Shown: one piece after another, positions 15,885 through 25,040 of the stretch
Position numbering within the stretch: position 1 is the stretch's first letter
Layout: each line of letters starts with the position of its first letter
Assembly (NCBI RefSeq): GCF_001938985.1
Contig: NZ_MKIN01000021.1
Span: forward strand, 558,001-622,000
From: Gillisella taibaishanensis
Lineage (GTDB): Bacteria; Pseudomonadota; Alphaproteobacteria; Rhizobiales; Rhizobiaceae
DNA length: 64,000 nt
Direction of reading: 5' to 3'
Notes under the pieces: generated by a model
Told to the model about the DNA's origin: nothing
Seen by the model: the letters and a program-made list of their open reading frames with translations, nothing else
Database searches by the model: none
Position numbers and translations under genes: made by a program

Positions 15885-16667
15885 ATGCTCTGTTTTTCAG
15901 GAAAGACTGTCGTAATAACCGGCGCCAGTCGTGGCATCGGCGCGGCGATTGCCAAGCGCTTTGCACGCGAGGGCGCCAATCTCGTCGTTTCGGCCAATGA
16001 GGAGCGCGTTGAGACGGTTGCCCAGGAAATCCGCGATAATGGCGGCAAGGCGCTTTCGTTCGTCGGCGATGTCACGGACAAAGCAAGCGTGATCGCGTTG
16101 TATGACGCGGCCGAGACTGCCTTCAGCACCGTCGATGTCTCGATCCAGAATGCCGGCGTCATCACCATCGCCCGCGTCGAAGACATGACGGAGCGGGAAT
16201 GGGACTTCGTGATGGCGGTCAACACCAAGGGTGTGTTTCTCTGTGCGCAAGAGGCTATAGCACGTATGCGCAAGCACGGGCGCGGCGGCCGTATCATCAA
16301 CACGGCTTCAGGCCAAGCCCGTGACGGCTTCATCTACACGCCACATTATGCCGCATCGAAGATGGGGGTCGTCGGCATTACCCAAAGCCTCGCCAAGGAG
16401 GTCGCCGTCGAGAAGATCACCGTCAACGCCTTCTGCCCAGGCATCATCGAAACCGACATGTGGGCCTATAACGACGAAGCCTGGGGCAAGTTGCTGGGCG
16501 ATTACAAACCCGGCGAACTGATGCGCGAATGGGTCGACGGCATCCCAATGAAACGCGCCGGCACCGGCGAGGATGTCGCCGGATTGGTGACCTTTCTCGC
16601 CAGCGATGATGCCGCCTACATCACCGGGCAGACCATCAACGTGGACGGCGGCCTGATCATGTCGTGA
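15885..16667 (+). CDS. SDR-family dehydrogenase (polyol/acetoin type)
   Basis: This 260-residue short-chain dehydrogenase has TGASRGIG near residues 10-17, NAG, the catalytic Ser in INTASGQ, Tyr/Lys in HYAASKMG, and the C-terminal ITGQTINVDGG. GGGAGGAAGC directly precedes the ATG at 15885, so the longer open frame from 15771 is not used. It resembles NAD-dependent sorbitol, butanediol and other polyol dehydrogenases. It lies beside the ABC/transketolase cluster and may supply its ketose, although it is transcribed alone. Confidence 0.88.
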   Translation: MLCFSGKTVVITGASRGIGAAIAKRFAREGANLVVSANEERVETVAQEIRDNGGKALSFVGDVTDKASVIALYDAAETAFSTVDVSIQNAGVITIARVEDMTEREWDFVMAVNTKGVFLCAQEAIARMRKHGRGGRIINTASGQARDGFIYTPHYAASKMGVVGITQSLAKEVAVEKITVNAFCPGIIETDMWAYNDEAWGKLLGDYKPGELMREWVDGIPMKRAGTGEDVAGLVTFLASDDAAYITGQTINVDGGLIMS

Positions 16668-16978
16668 GGCCGTCTACACGGTGTAGAGCCATTCACCGAA
16701 CAGAGACTGTATGCCAACACGCCATTTTCTGAAGGGTGAGCCTTCACGAGCGGGTCTGATAGACCGTGGCCTTAGCGTCGATGGGAAAGCTGACCCGCAG
16801 CAGGGTCGGCTTTCCCATAAGGCCGTAGTGCGGCATGGATAAATCGCCAATCTGGCTATCTCACCAGGTGCCGATCGACCGCTTCAAGGTCGCGGATAGC
16901 CATAGCTTTGACGCGCCGGTCCGTGTTGACCAGCGCGACATGTCAGTTATCGTATCCAGATGGAATTAAGTCAGCGGC
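16668..16978. other. convergent intergenic stretch with large hairpin and 44-codon ORF
   Basis: This 311-base gap separates the convergent SDR genes. It holds a long hairpin (16753-16824) and an open frame at 16835-16969 (44 codons, no clear ribosome site) whose ending, SFDAPVRVDQRDMSVIVSRWN in part, looks protein-like and weakly recalls DUF982-type small rhizobial proteins. It may be a small gene or a decayed fragment; I cannot decide. Confidence 0.35.
16753..16824. terminator. large compound hairpin between convergent genes
   Basis: GGTCT/AGACC (16753-16765) is followed by a 16-bp stem with one wobble (16781-16796 with 16803-16818, loop GCAGCA) and an outer GGCCTT/AAGGCC pairing (16768-16773 with 16819-16824). 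It probably ends transcription from one or both sides. Confidence 0.5.
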
Positions 16979-17767
16979 TTACCAGCAGCAGAAGCCGCCA
17001 TCGACCAGCAGATCGACGCCAGTAACGAAGCTGGCCGCATCCGATAGCAGGAAGACGGCCGGGCCGACCATTTCATCGACATTTGCCATGCGCTGCATGG
17101 GAGTCTGCTCTTCAAACAACTTGGTCTGATGCACCATTTCCGGGCGGGTGTTCATCGGGGTGGCCGTATAGCCGGGCGAGATCGTATTGACGCGAATGCC
17201 GCGCCCAACCCACTCCATCGCCATGGACTTCGACATGTGGATGACGCCGGCCTTCGACGCATTGTAATGGCACTGCATCAAGCCGCGATTGACGATAACG
17301 CCGGACATGGAGGCGATGTTGACGATAGCGCCGCGCCCGTGCTTCAGCATGGCGGCCGCTTCGGCCTGGCAGGAGAAAAACACGCCCTTCAAGTTGATGT
17401 CCATCATCGTCTGGAACTGGCTTTCCTCCATCTCCTCGGCCGGGTTGGCATTGGCGATGCCAGCGGCGTTGACCGCCAAACCCAAGGCCCCAAGCTCGGC
17501 TTCGGTGCGGGCGACGGCATCGCTCAGCGCCTGTTTCGAGGTCACGTCAGCAGCGATCTGGATGGAGCGCCGGCCCGCCTTGGCGATGAAATCGGCCGTT
17601 TGGGCAAGACCGTCATCCGTGCGCCGGTCCAGCAGCGCCACGTCGGCACCGCATTGCGCAAGCCCCATGGCAATCCGCTGGCCAATGCCGCTGCCGGCGC
17701 CGGTGACGAAGGCCACCTTGCCGGCGAGATCGAAGAGTTTGGGGGCGTTGAGGGTGATGTCGGACAT
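16979..17767 (-). CDS. SDR-family dehydrogenase in sugar ABC operon
   Basis: This 262-residue short-chain dehydrogenase has TGAGSGIG near residues 20-27, the catalytic Ser in VNIASMSG, Tyr/Lys in HYNASKAG and a C-terminal VTGVDLLVDGGFCCW. AAGGAAGGACG precedes the ATG at 17767; the open frame extends further without a ribosome site. It starts 26 bases after the ABC ATPase gene and is cotranscribed with the importer. It probably oxidises the imported polyol or sugar to a ketose. The substrate is unknown. Confidence 0.88.
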   Translation of the reverse strand: MSDITLNAPKLFDLAGKVAFVTGAGSGIGQRIAMGLAQCGADVALLDRRTDDGLAQTADFIAKAGRRSIQIAADVTSKQALSDAVARTEAELGALGLAVNAAGIANANPAEEMEESQFQTMMDINLKGVFFSCQAEAAAMLKHGRGAIVNIASMSGVIVNRGLMQCHYNASKAGVIHMSKSMAMEWVGRGIRVNTISPGYTATPMNTRPEMVHQTKLFEEQTPMQRMANVDEMVGPAVFLLSDAASFVTGVDLLVDGGFCCW

Positions 17768-17793
17768 CGTCCTTCCTTTCAAAATATTGCCAA

Positions 17794-19272
17794 TCAAAGT
17801 GTCGCAAGTTCCATGACCGAGACGTCGTTTGCCGCCTCATGGTCGAGAATACCGGCCTGCTTGCCCTGCGCCAGAACGAGGATGCGGTTGGACACGCCGA
17901 GCACTTCCTCCAGATCCGAGCTGACCACGATCACGGCAACGCCTTGGCGCGCAAGATCGGCGATAATGCCGTAAATGCCGGCGCGTGCTCCGACATCGAT
18001 GCCGCGGGTCGGTTCATCCAGCACGACGACCCTGGGATTGCGGATCAGCCATTTGGCGATCACGACTTTCTGCTGGTTGCCGCCCGAAAGATCGGAAGCG
18101 GGCTGCTCGTCGCGGCCCTTGACGCCGAAGGACGCAATCGCCTTCTTCGCCAAGGCCGATTTCAACTTGCGTGTAACCCAGCCGCCCTTGAAGCGGTCGA
18201 GATTGGCATAGGCGATGTTTTCGCCGATCTCGTGGGCGACAACCAGGCCTTGCGATTTGCGATCTTCAGGCACCATGACGATGCCCTTGGCGATCGCGTC
18301 GGCAGGGCTGCGCAAGACGAGCTCTTGCCCATCCAGCCGCACCGCGCCTGATGCCAGCGGATCTGCGCCGCAAATGCTGCGCACCAACTCGGTTCTGCCC
18401 GCGCCGATCAGGCCGGCGATGCCGAGGATTTCGCCTTCGTGGACATCGAAGCTAACGTTTTTAAACGCGCCATTTGCACCGCTGACGGCCTGGACCTCCA
18501 GCACCTTGCGGGTGCCCGGCGACGGCAGGGCTGGAAACATCCGCTCCAGCGAGCGCCCGACCATGCTTTCGACGATGGTACGGACAGGCGTGGCGCTGTC
18601 GGCAAATTCATTGACCCGCTCACCATCGCGCAGCACGACGATTCGGTCGGTGATCTGGCGGATTTCTTCCATACGATGAGAAATATAGATTATGCCGACG
18701 CCCTCGGCGCGCAGCTTGCGGACCTGCGCAAACAGTGCCTCGGTTTCGGCTCCGCCCAGCGCTGCCGTCGGTTCGTCGAGGATGAGCAGCTTCGCCTTCA
18801 GGGCCAATGCCTTGGCGATCTCGATCAGCTGCTGATTGGCCGTGGAGAGGCCGGCAACCTTACGGGTGGCGGGGATGTGCAGATTGAGGCGGGCAAGCTG
18901 CTCCTGGGCCCGCGCCACCATTTCGGCGCGATTGACGACACCATTCTTCATTGGCCAGCGACCGATGAAGACGTTTTCGGCAATCGACAGTTCCGGCAGC
19001 AGTTGCAGTTCCTGGTGAATGAGGACGATGCCCTTGTCGATTGCTTCGCGCGGCGATCCCGGGGCATAGGGCTCGCCCTGCCAATTCATGCTGCCTTCGG
19101 ACGGCATGCGCGAGCCAGCGATGATGCCTGATAGCGTCGACTTCCCGGCGCCATTTTCGCCTAAAAGCGCGACGACCTCACCGGCATGGATATCGAGATC
19201 CATCTTGCGCAGCACTTCGACGGAGCCGTAGCTCTTGCTGATGCCGCGAAGGGACAGGATGGGATCAGGCAT
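17794..19272 (-). CDS. sugar ABC transporter ATP-binding protein (RbsA-like, two ABC domains)
   Basis: This 492-residue protein has two ABC domains: the first with Walker A GENGAGKST, LSTANQQ-type signature and ILDEPTAAL, the second with the usual diverged Walker A (GLIGAGRTE), LSGGNQQKVVIAKW and VVLDEPTRGID. This is the ribose/xylose class that energises a single type of permease. The ATG at 19272 has GAGGA upstream; the upstream extension overlaps a palindromic repeat. It is flanked by its binding protein and the SDR gene. Confidence 0.93.
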   Translation of the reverse strand: MPDPILSLRGISKSYGSVEVLRKMDLDIHAGEVVALLGENGAGKSTLSGIIAGSRMPSEGSMNWQGEPYAPGSPREAIDKGIVLIHQELQLLPELSIAENVFIGRWPMKNGVVNRAEMVARAQEQLARLNLHIPATRKVAGLSTANQQLIEIAKALALKAKLLILDEPTAALGGAETEALFAQVRKLRAEGVGIIYISHRMEEIRQITDRIVVLRDGERVNEFADSATPVRTIVESMVGRSLERMFPALPSPGTRKVLEVQAVSGANGAFKNVSFDVHEGEILGIAGLIGAGRTELVRSICGADPLASGAVRLDGQELVLRSPADAIAKGIVMVPEDRKSQGLVVAHEIGENIAYANLDRFKGGWVTRKLKSALAKKAIASFGVKGRDEQPASDLSGGNQQKVVIAKWLIRNPRVVVLDEPTRGIDVGARAGIYGIIADLARQGVAVIVVSSDLEEVLGVSNRILVLAQGKQAGILDHEAANDVSVMELATL

Positions 19273-19340
19273 GACACAGGTCCTCGGACGAAATCGGCAA
19301 TCACCGCCCGGCCCCGCCGCTCGGGATCTCGGGCAAGTCG

Positions 19341-19391
19341 AGAGCATCGGGCCGAAAAGGGGAAACCTTTTTCGGAAATGTCCGATGCTCT
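19341..19391. repeat. palindromic repeat (AGAGCATCGG arms)
   Basis: AGAGCATCGG (19341-19350) is the reverse complement of 19382-19391, with a nested CCGAAAA/TTTTCGG pairing inside. In reverse orientation it aligns closely with the element at 31645-31690. It lies between the binding-protein and ATPase genes of one operon. Confidence 0.6.
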
Positions 19392-19436
19392 GGAAAGACG
19401 GGCCCCAGCTTTGAGCCGGGACCCGCCTCGGGAGGA

Positions 19437-20366
19437 TCAGGGATGGTTGGCGATGAAGCCGGCGACATTGTCCTTGGTGGTCAGCGTCGCGTTCAGAAGC
19501 TGCACCGGCTCGACCTTTTCGCCGCCGACGATCTTGACCGCCATATCAACAGCCATGCGACCCATCTTCTGGGTCTGCTGTGTGGCCGTTACATCGAAGA
19601 CGCCGTTCTTCAGGGCTTCAAGTGCTGCCGTATCGCCGTCGAAACCGCCAACGACAATCTTCTGCGAGGGCTTGCCGACCTTGATGGCCTGGGCAGCGCC
19701 GAGCGCCAGGCCATCGGCCTGCGCGAAGACGATAGAAACGTCGGGATTAGCCTGCAGCATGTTCTGCATGATCTGGAAGCCTTCATCCTGGCTCCACATG
19801 TTCGACCATTGCTCGGCAACGATCTTCACATCCGGGTTGGCCTTGACGGCTTCCATGCAGCCCTTGGTGCGATCGACTTCCGGCGTCGTGCCCTTCTGGC
19901 CATGGATGATGACCATCTTGCCCTTGCCGCCGGCCTTTTCGATGATGTGCTTGCACACGTCATTGGCTGAGGCGACGGAATCGGTGGCAATGAAGGTGTC
20001 GCCCGGTGCGCCATCGGCATTGCGGTCGATATTGATAACCGGAACGCCAGCGGCCTTGGCGAGCTTGACCGGTACAGTTGCGGCCGCAGCACCAGCTGGA
20101 ATGTAGATCAGAGCGTCGACATTGCGGGTCAAGAGATCCTGTATCTGGTTGACCTGGGTCGGGCCGTCGCCCTTGGCATCGACGGTGATGACCTCGATAC
20201 CGCGGCTCTTGGCTTCCGCCTCGACCGACTGCTTGATCTGGTTGAAGAAATTGGCCTGGAGATTGGCAACGGCCAGACCGATTTTCTTGACTTCCTTGGC
20301 TTCGGCCATGTTCAGCGACAAGGCGAGAACGGCGGCGGATGCAAACAGAATGCGGGTGAGTTTCAT
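19437..20366 (-). CDS. sugar ABC transporter substrate-binding protein (ribose-binding type)
   Basis: This 309-residue periplasmic protein has a signal peptide (about 1-23, ending MAEA-KEV) and the type I binding fold of RbsB relatives: IGLAVANLQANFFNQIKQ, DALIYIPAGA, VINIDRNADG, GFDGDTAALEAL. GAGGAGGAACTC precedes the ATG. It delivers a monosaccharide or polyol to the permease and ATPase encoded on either side. Confidence 0.93.
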   Translation of the reverse strand: MKLTRILFASAAVLALSLNMAEAKEVKKIGLAVANLQANFFNQIKQSVEAEAKSRGIEVITVDAKGDGPTQVNQIQDLLTRNVDALIYIPAGAAAATVPVKLAKAAGVPVINIDRNADGAPGDTFIATDSVASANDVCKHIIEKAGGKGKMVIIHGQKGTTPEVDRTKGCMEAVKANPDVKIVAEQWSNMWSQDEGFQIMQNMLQANPDVSIVFAQADGLALGAAQAIKVGKPSQKIVVGGFDGDTAALEALKNGVFDVTATQQTQKMGRMAVDMAVKIVGGEKVEPVQLLNATLTTKDNVAGFIANHP

Positions 20367-20430
20367 GAGTTCCTCCTCAAGGGTTGATAGCGACCTAAGG
20401 GCATGAACCTCCCCCCTCAGGCATCAGTAC

Positions 20431-20454
20431 TTCCCCCCGCCGCAGCGGAGGGAA
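20431..20454 (-). terminator. intercistronic hairpin between permease and binding-protein genes
   Basis: 20431-20440 pairs with 20445-20454 (10 positions, one mismatch, loop CGCA). No T-run follows in the minus direction. It may protect the binding-protein message or attenuate upstream transcripts, as often seen around abundant binding-protein genes. Confidence 0.35.
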
Positions 20455-20481
20455 TTTCAGTTGCGGCCCTGCCGCATCTGC

Positions 20482-21462
20482 TCAGCGCGGGCGCCGGCGC
20501 AGGGTTTCGGCGCCAACGGCAACGACGATCACGACGCCGATGATAACCTGCTGCAGAAACGGCGAGACGTTGAGCAGATTGAGGCCGTTGCGCAGCACAC
20601 CGATGATCAGCACGCCGATCAGCGTTCCGCCGATGCCGCCGGCACCGCCAGACAGTGAAGTACCGCCAATCACGACCGCCGCGATGGTATCGAGTTCGTA
20701 GCCGAGACCGCTCGACGGCTGCACCGAATCCAGCCGGGCGGCGAGCACGATGCCGGCAAGGCCTGCCAGCACGGCGCAGGCGACATAGACGGCAATGGTA
20801 ACCCGCAGGACATTGATGCCTGCCAGCCGAGCCACCTCAGGATTGCCGCCCACAGCATAGAGCATGCGGCCTTCGGCACGGAATTTCAGGAAAATCCAGG
20901 ACACGAGCACCACAGCGAGCATCACGAACACGGTTGCCGTCAGCACGCCGAAATGGCGGTCGATGGCGAGCATCATGAACCAATCCGGAAAGCCGACGAT
21001 CTGCTGGCCGTCGGTGATCATGTTGGCGACGCCACGCGCAACCGACATCATGGCAAGAGTGGCGATAAAGGCAGGCACGCGAAAATGCGTGACCATGACA
21101 CCGACGGCAAAGCCGCTGATAGCAGAGGCAATAAGCGCAATGGGAATGGCAATCGCCATGGGCAGGCCCATCACATTGGCGGTCCAGCCCATGATCATCA
21201 TCGAAAGCGCCAGTACCGAACCGACCGACAAATCAATGCCACCGATCAGGATGACGAAGGTCATGCCCACGGCCATGATGCCGAGCACGGTGATCTGGTC
21301 GAGAATGTTGAGGCCGTTGCGCAGGGACAGGAAGCTGTCGCTCATCACGCTCAGGAACAGGCAAAGCGCAATCAGCCCGATCAGCGGCCCGGTCGCGCCA
21401 CTCAGCCAGCCGAACAGGTTCTTTGCGTGGGACTTTTCGCCCTTGGCGTCGATGGCGACCAT
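20482..21462 (-). CDS. sugar ABC transporter permease (RbsC-like)
   Basis: This 326-residue membrane protein has about eight to ten hydrophobic segments and the family motifs GGIDLSVGSVLAL near residue 75 and AAVVIGGTSLSGGAGGI near 250. GGGAGGAATC precedes the ATG. It is the first gene of the minus-strand importer operon and starts 227 bases from the divergent transketolase gene, with matching inverted sites between them. Confidence 0.93.
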   Translation of the reverse strand: MVAIDAKGEKSHAKNLFGWLSGATGPLIGLIALCLFLSVMSDSFLSLRNGLNILDQITVLGIMAVGMTFVILIGGIDLSVGSVLALSMMIMGWTANVMGLPMAIAIPIALIASAISGFAVGVMVTHFRVPAFIATLAMMSVARGVANMITDGQQIVGFPDWFMMLAIDRHFGVLTATVFVMLAVVLVSWIFLKFRAEGRMLYAVGGNPEVARLAGINVLRVTIAVYVACAVLAGLAGIVLAARLDSVQPSSGLGYELDTIAAVVIGGTSLSGGAGGIGGTLIGVLIIGVLRNGLNLLNVSPFLQQVIIGVVIVVAVGAETLRRRPR

Positions 21463-21508
21463 GATTCCTCCCGATCGACTGCAAATGCCAAGCTCCGTCT
21501 CAGCTATT

Positions 21509-21675
21509 GCATAAATATTCTCATACGGTATTTAATTCAGTACCAACGAGCGAAATATCTGTCAACCGCCTTTGCCAGCCCCTGCGAATTTAATGGTTGA
21601 TCGCAACTTTTCGCGTCAAACCCTCTTGACTGCCGCCCGACTTGTGCAAAACTAACCGCATACGCATATTTATGC
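21509..21675. promoter_or_regulatory. paired inverted operator-like sites between importer and transketolase genes
   Basis: GCATAAATAT at 21509-21518 is the exact reverse complement of ATATTTATGC at 21666-21675, and the match continues imperfectly to CCG on the far side (16 of 20 positions). One site lies just upstream of each divergent gene. They are probable binding sites for the SorC-type regulator at 25041. A possible -35 TTGACT is at 21626-21631. Confidence 0.55.
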
Positions 21676-21689
21676 ATAGCGAGGTTTTT

Positions 21690-22499
21690 ATGCAGACCCA
21701 AGAGCTCGAGCGCATGGCCCGCCAGATCCGCCGGCGCGATCTCCAGGCCGTTTTTGAGGCAGGCGCCGGCCATATCGGCGGTGAGATGTCGGCGATCGAT
21801 ATTCTGACAGCACTTTATTTCCGCGTGCTGCGGATTTATCCCGACCAGCCGAAACATCCGGGCCGTGACCGGTTTGTCCTGTCCAAGGGGCATACCGCCT
21901 GTGCGCTCTACATCACGCTCGCCAAACGCGGTTTTCTTCCCGAAGACGAGATCTCGACCTTCCTCAAGCCAGGCTCGCGGCTGAACGGCCATCCGAACTG
22001 TAACAAGGTGCCGGGCGTGGAAACCAATACCGGGCCGCTTGGCCACGGCCTGCCCGTTGCAGTCGGCATGGCGAAAGCCGCCAAATTGTCCGGCGCCGAT
22101 TACCGGACTTTCGTGATGACCGGCGATGGCGAGATGCAGGAAGGCTCGAACTGGGAAGCCATCATGGCCGCCGCGCAGTTCGGGCTCGACAATCTTACCC
22201 TCGTCGTCGACCACAACCGCTTCCAGCAAGGTGCTGCTCTTGCCGATACCAATGACATCGCTCCGCTGCGCCCCAAACTGGAAGCCTTTGGCTGGGAAGT
22301 GACCGAAATCAACGGCAATGCCATGGCCGAGGTGGTCACCGCCCTCGAATATCGCGGCGCGAGGCCGCATTGCGTGGTGGCCCATACCAACAAGGGCCAT
22401 GGCATTTCCTTCATGCAGGACCGCGTCGACTGGCATCACAAAGTGCCGAACAAGGAACAGTATGAGATCGCTCTTGCCGAATTGTCGGAGGCTCTGTGA
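21690..22499 (+). CDS. transketolase-like N-terminal subunit (thiamine diphosphate-binding)
   Basis: This 269-residue protein is the N-terminal half of a split transketolase. It has GAGHIGGEMSAIDIL, LSKGHTACALY, the P-G-V-E-T-N-TGPLGHGL loop and the thiamine diphosphate motif GDGEMQEGSNWEA followed by DHNRF. GAGG lies 5 bases before the ATG at 21690. It overlaps its partner subunit gene by one base. Split transketolases of this sort occur in rare-sugar pathways (for example apulose-4-phosphate transketolase, described in D-apiose catabolism) as well as in other roles. Confidence 0.9.
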   Translation: MQTQELERMARQIRRRDLQAVFEAGAGHIGGEMSAIDILTALYFRVLRIYPDQPKHPGRDRFVLSKGHTACALYITLAKRGFLPEDEISTFLKPGSRLNGHPNCNKVPGVETNTGPLGHGLPVAVGMAKAAKLSGADYRTFVMTGDGEMQEGSNWEAIMAAAQFGLDNLTLVVDHNRFQQGAALADTNDIAPLRPKLEAFGWEVTEINGNAMAEVVTALEYRGARPHCVVAHTNKGHGISFMQDRVDWHHKVPNKEQYEIALAELSEAL

Positions 22500-23467
22500 T
22501 GAACGCGCTGACCCAAACCGGAGCCCCAGCTGAAAAGCTGCACGATTGCCGCGATGCCTTTGCCGAAACGCTGGAGCGACTGGCCGCCGCCAATGATACA
22601 ATCGTCGCCGTCTGCAATGACAGCGTCGGCTCGTCAAAGCTCGGTGGCTTCAAGTCGAAATTCCCCGAGCGGCTTGTCAATGTCGGCATTGCCGAGCAGA
22701 ACATGATCGGCGTCGGCGCCGGTCTTGCCAATGGTGGGCGCCTGCCTTTCGTCTGTGCCGCCGCCTGCTTTCTAACGGGCCGAGCGCTCGAGCAGATCAA
22801 GGCCGACATCTCCTATTCCAATGCCAATGTGAAGCTGATCGGCATTTCGTCAGGCATGGCTTATGGCGAACTCGGCCCGACACATCACTCGATCGAGGAT
22901 TTTGCCTGGACACGGGTCCTGCCCAATCTACCGGTCATCGCCCCATGCGACCGGATCGAAACGGCGGCGGCGGTGGAATGGGCGGCAAGCTATGACGGCC
23001 CCTGCTTCCTGCGCCTGTCGCGTGTTGGTGTGCCCGACCTGCTGCCTGAAGGCCATGTCTTCGTGCCCGGCCGTGCCAATCTTCTGCGCGATGGGAAGGA
23101 TGTGACGCTGATTGCCAATGGCACCCTCACCCACCGTATTTTGAAAGCGGCTGCGCTGCTTGCCGAGCGCGGCGTCGAAGCGCGCGTGCTGAACATGGCG
23201 ACAGTTCGTCCGATAGACGAAGAGGCCATTATCAGCGCGGCTCGCGAAACTGGCGCCATTCTGACGGCAGAAGAACACTCCATCTTCGGTGGCCTCGGCT
23301 CTGCCGTTGCGGAAGTGGTCGTCGATCATCAGCCTGTGCCGATGAAGCGGCTTGGTGTTCCCGGCGTCTATGCCCATACCGGCTCGGCTGAAATGCTGCT
23401 CGACGAATATGGTATGGCGCCCTTGGCCATTGCCGAGGCGGCGCTGGCGCTGGTCAAGCGTAAATAA
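22499..23467 (+). CDS. transketolase-like C-terminal subunit
   Basis: This 322-residue partner subunit contains the pyrimidine-binding domain (about 15-175) with the catalytic Glu in VNVGIAEQNMIGVGAG and the C-terminal transketolase domain (about 190-315). CGGAGG lies 7 bases before the ATG, which shares its A with the preceding TGA; a GTG one codon earlier is less likely. With the N-terminal subunit it should form a two-carbon ketol transferase. The following FGGY kinase suggests its donor is a ketose phosphate made in this pathway. Confidence 0.9.
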   Translation: MNALTQTGAPAEKLHDCRDAFAETLERLAAANDTIVAVCNDSVGSSKLGGFKSKFPERLVNVGIAEQNMIGVGAGLANGGRLPFVCAAACFLTGRALEQIKADISYSNANVKLIGISSGMAYGELGPTHHSIEDFAWTRVLPNLPVIAPCDRIETAAAVEWAASYDGPCFLRLSRVGVPDLLPEGHVFVPGRANLLRDGKDVTLIANGTLTHRILKAAALLAERGVEARVLNMATVRPIDEEAIISAARETGAILTAEEHSIFGGLGSAVAEVVVDHQPVPMKRLGVPGVYAHTGSAEMLLDEYGMAPLAIAEAALALVKRK

Positions 23468-23487
23468 GTCATCATAAAACACATTTG

Positions 23488-23519
23488 AGCCGCCCGATGC
23501 CCTACCGGCCCGGGCGGTT
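23488..23519 (+). terminator. hairpin between transketolase and kinase genes
   Basis: 23488-23496 pairs with 23511-23519 (GCCGCCCG/CGGGCGG plus a wobble), followed by a pyrimidine-rich stretch. It could terminate or attenuate transcription into the kinase gene. Confidence 0.35.
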
Positions 23520-23552
23520 CCGCTTCTTAGCCTCTTTCTCGGGATAGACGCC

Positions 23553-25019
23553 ATGCGGGCCATTCTCGCCATCGATCAGGGCACCACCAATTCGAAGGCC
23601 ATTCTCGTCTCGCCGGATGGCGCGATTTTGAGCCGAGGGTCATCAGCGGTCGGCATTTCCTATCCACAGCCGGGCTGGGTGGAACAGGACCCGAACCGGA
23701 TCTGGGCCTCTGTGCAAGAAGCTATCGCCGCCTGCCTTTCAGCCTGCCCGCAGGCTGCCGTCGAGGCCATCGCCATTTCCAACCAGCGCGAATCGGTAAC
23801 GATCTGGGACGGAGAGAGCGGCGAAGCGCTGGGACCGGTGCTGAGTTGGCAGTGCCGACGCACCGCAGATGACTGCGCGAAGCTGAATGGCGACGGCCAC
23901 TCCATTCGGGTGCAGGAACTAACGGGCCTGCCGATTGACCCGATGTTTCCAGGCTCGAAAATGCGCTGGCTGCTGGAGCGGGCACCGAATGATCGTCACC
24001 TGCGGCTTGGCACCGTGGATGCCTGGCTTATCAACTGCATGACCGGCGGCGCGACCCACGCCTGCGACGCCTCCAATGCCGCCCGCAGCCAGGCCTTCGA
24101 TCTGAAGGCGCAGGGCTGGAGTGAAGAACTGTGCTCTCTCTTCGGCATCGATCGCAGAGCGCTGCCCGACGTGCGCGACAGTTCCGGCGATTTCGGAGTA
24201 ACTCGCGGTATTGCTGGCATTGCCAATGGAACGCCGATCCGGGCAGCAATTGGCGACAGCCATGCCGCCCTGTTCGGTCATGGTGCCTACCGTCCGGGCG
24301 ATGGCAAGGTCACCTTCGGCACCGGCTCATCGGTCATGACAACGCTCGGTGAGTATATTGCGCCGGAAGGCGGTATCACCACCACGGTTGCCTGGCGGCT
24401 GGGCGGCAAGCCAACTTTCGCTTTCGAAGGCAATATTTTGGTGTCGGCGGCCAGCCTGCCCTGGATGACCGAAATCCTCGGCTTGCCAGATGTCGCAGCC
24501 CTGATCGCCTTGGCGGAGACGGCAGACCCCAATGGCCCCGGCTTTGTCCCTGCTTTTGTCGGACTCGGTGCGCCCTACTGGGATACAGAGTCGCGTGCGC
24601 TTTTTTCGCAAATCAATTTTTCGACCACTCGAGCGCAAATGGCGCGCGCGGTTACCGATTCCATCGCCTTCCAGGTACATGACGTCGTTGCCGCCATGCG
24701 CGCCCAGTCCACTCATGCCGCTGGCGCGCTCTATGTAGACGGCGGCCCAAGCCAGAACCGGTTTCTGATGCAATGCGTCGCCGATATCTTGCAGCATCCT
24801 GTGATCCAGCGGGAGGCCCCGGAAGCATCGGCACTGGGCGCCGCCTATCTCGCGGGCCTGTCGGTCGGCTTCTGGAGCAGCCTTGATGACATCGCCCGGC
24901 TTGCCGGCGACGGCAGCCGCATCGAACCCCAAGCCGGAGACCGGCAGGACAGGCTCGAGATCTGGAAGGATGCGATTGACCGCTCGACCTTTCGGCCCAT
25001 TCCCGCTAAAGATGAATAA
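23553..25019 (+). CDS. FGGY-family carbohydrate kinase
   Basis: This 488-residue kinase is closest in look to glycerol kinase and related ketose/polyol kinases: phosphate-binding AIDQGTTNSKA at residues 5-15, SNQRES near 76, the catalytic Asp in AIGDSHAAL (about 233), and the C-terminal adenosine motif YVDGGPSQNRFLMQ. Substrate-loop residues differ from true glycerol kinase (no usual KWxLENV insertion is obvious). It probably phosphorylates the ketose made by the neighbouring SDR. The ribosome site is weak. Apulose and erythrulose kinases belong to comparable kinase sets, but the substrate here is unproven. Confidence 0.88.
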   Translation: MRAILAIDQGTTNSKAILVSPDGAILSRGSSAVGISYPQPGWVEQDPNRIWASVQEAIAACLSACPQAAVEAIAISNQRESVTIWDGESGEALGPVLSWQCRRTADDCAKLNGDGHSIRVQELTGLPIDPMFPGSKMRWLLERAPNDRHLRLGTVDAWLINCMTGGATHACDASNAARSQAFDLKAQGWSEELCSLFGIDRRALPDVRDSSGDFGVTRGIAGIANGTPIRAAIGDSHAALFGHGAYRPGDGKVTFGTGSSVMTTLGEYIAPEGGITTTVAWRLGGKPTFAFEGNILVSAASLPWMTEILGLPDVAALIALAETADPNGPGFVPAFVGLGAPYWDTESRALFSQINFSTTRAQMARAVTDSIAFQVHDVVAAMRAQSTHAAGALYVDGGPSQNRFLMQCVADILQHPVIQREAPEASALGAAYLAGLSVGFWSSLDDIARLAGDGSRIEPQAGDRQDRLEIWKDAIDRSTFRPIPAKDE

Positions 25020-25040
25020 AAATTCATCCCCGGAGGACTG

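Noticed and set aside
23553..25019. housekeeping glycerol kinase glpK
   Set aside because: No glp genes are nearby, and the gene is in a transketolase/SorC operon. Similarity to glycerol kinase is only at FGGY family level.
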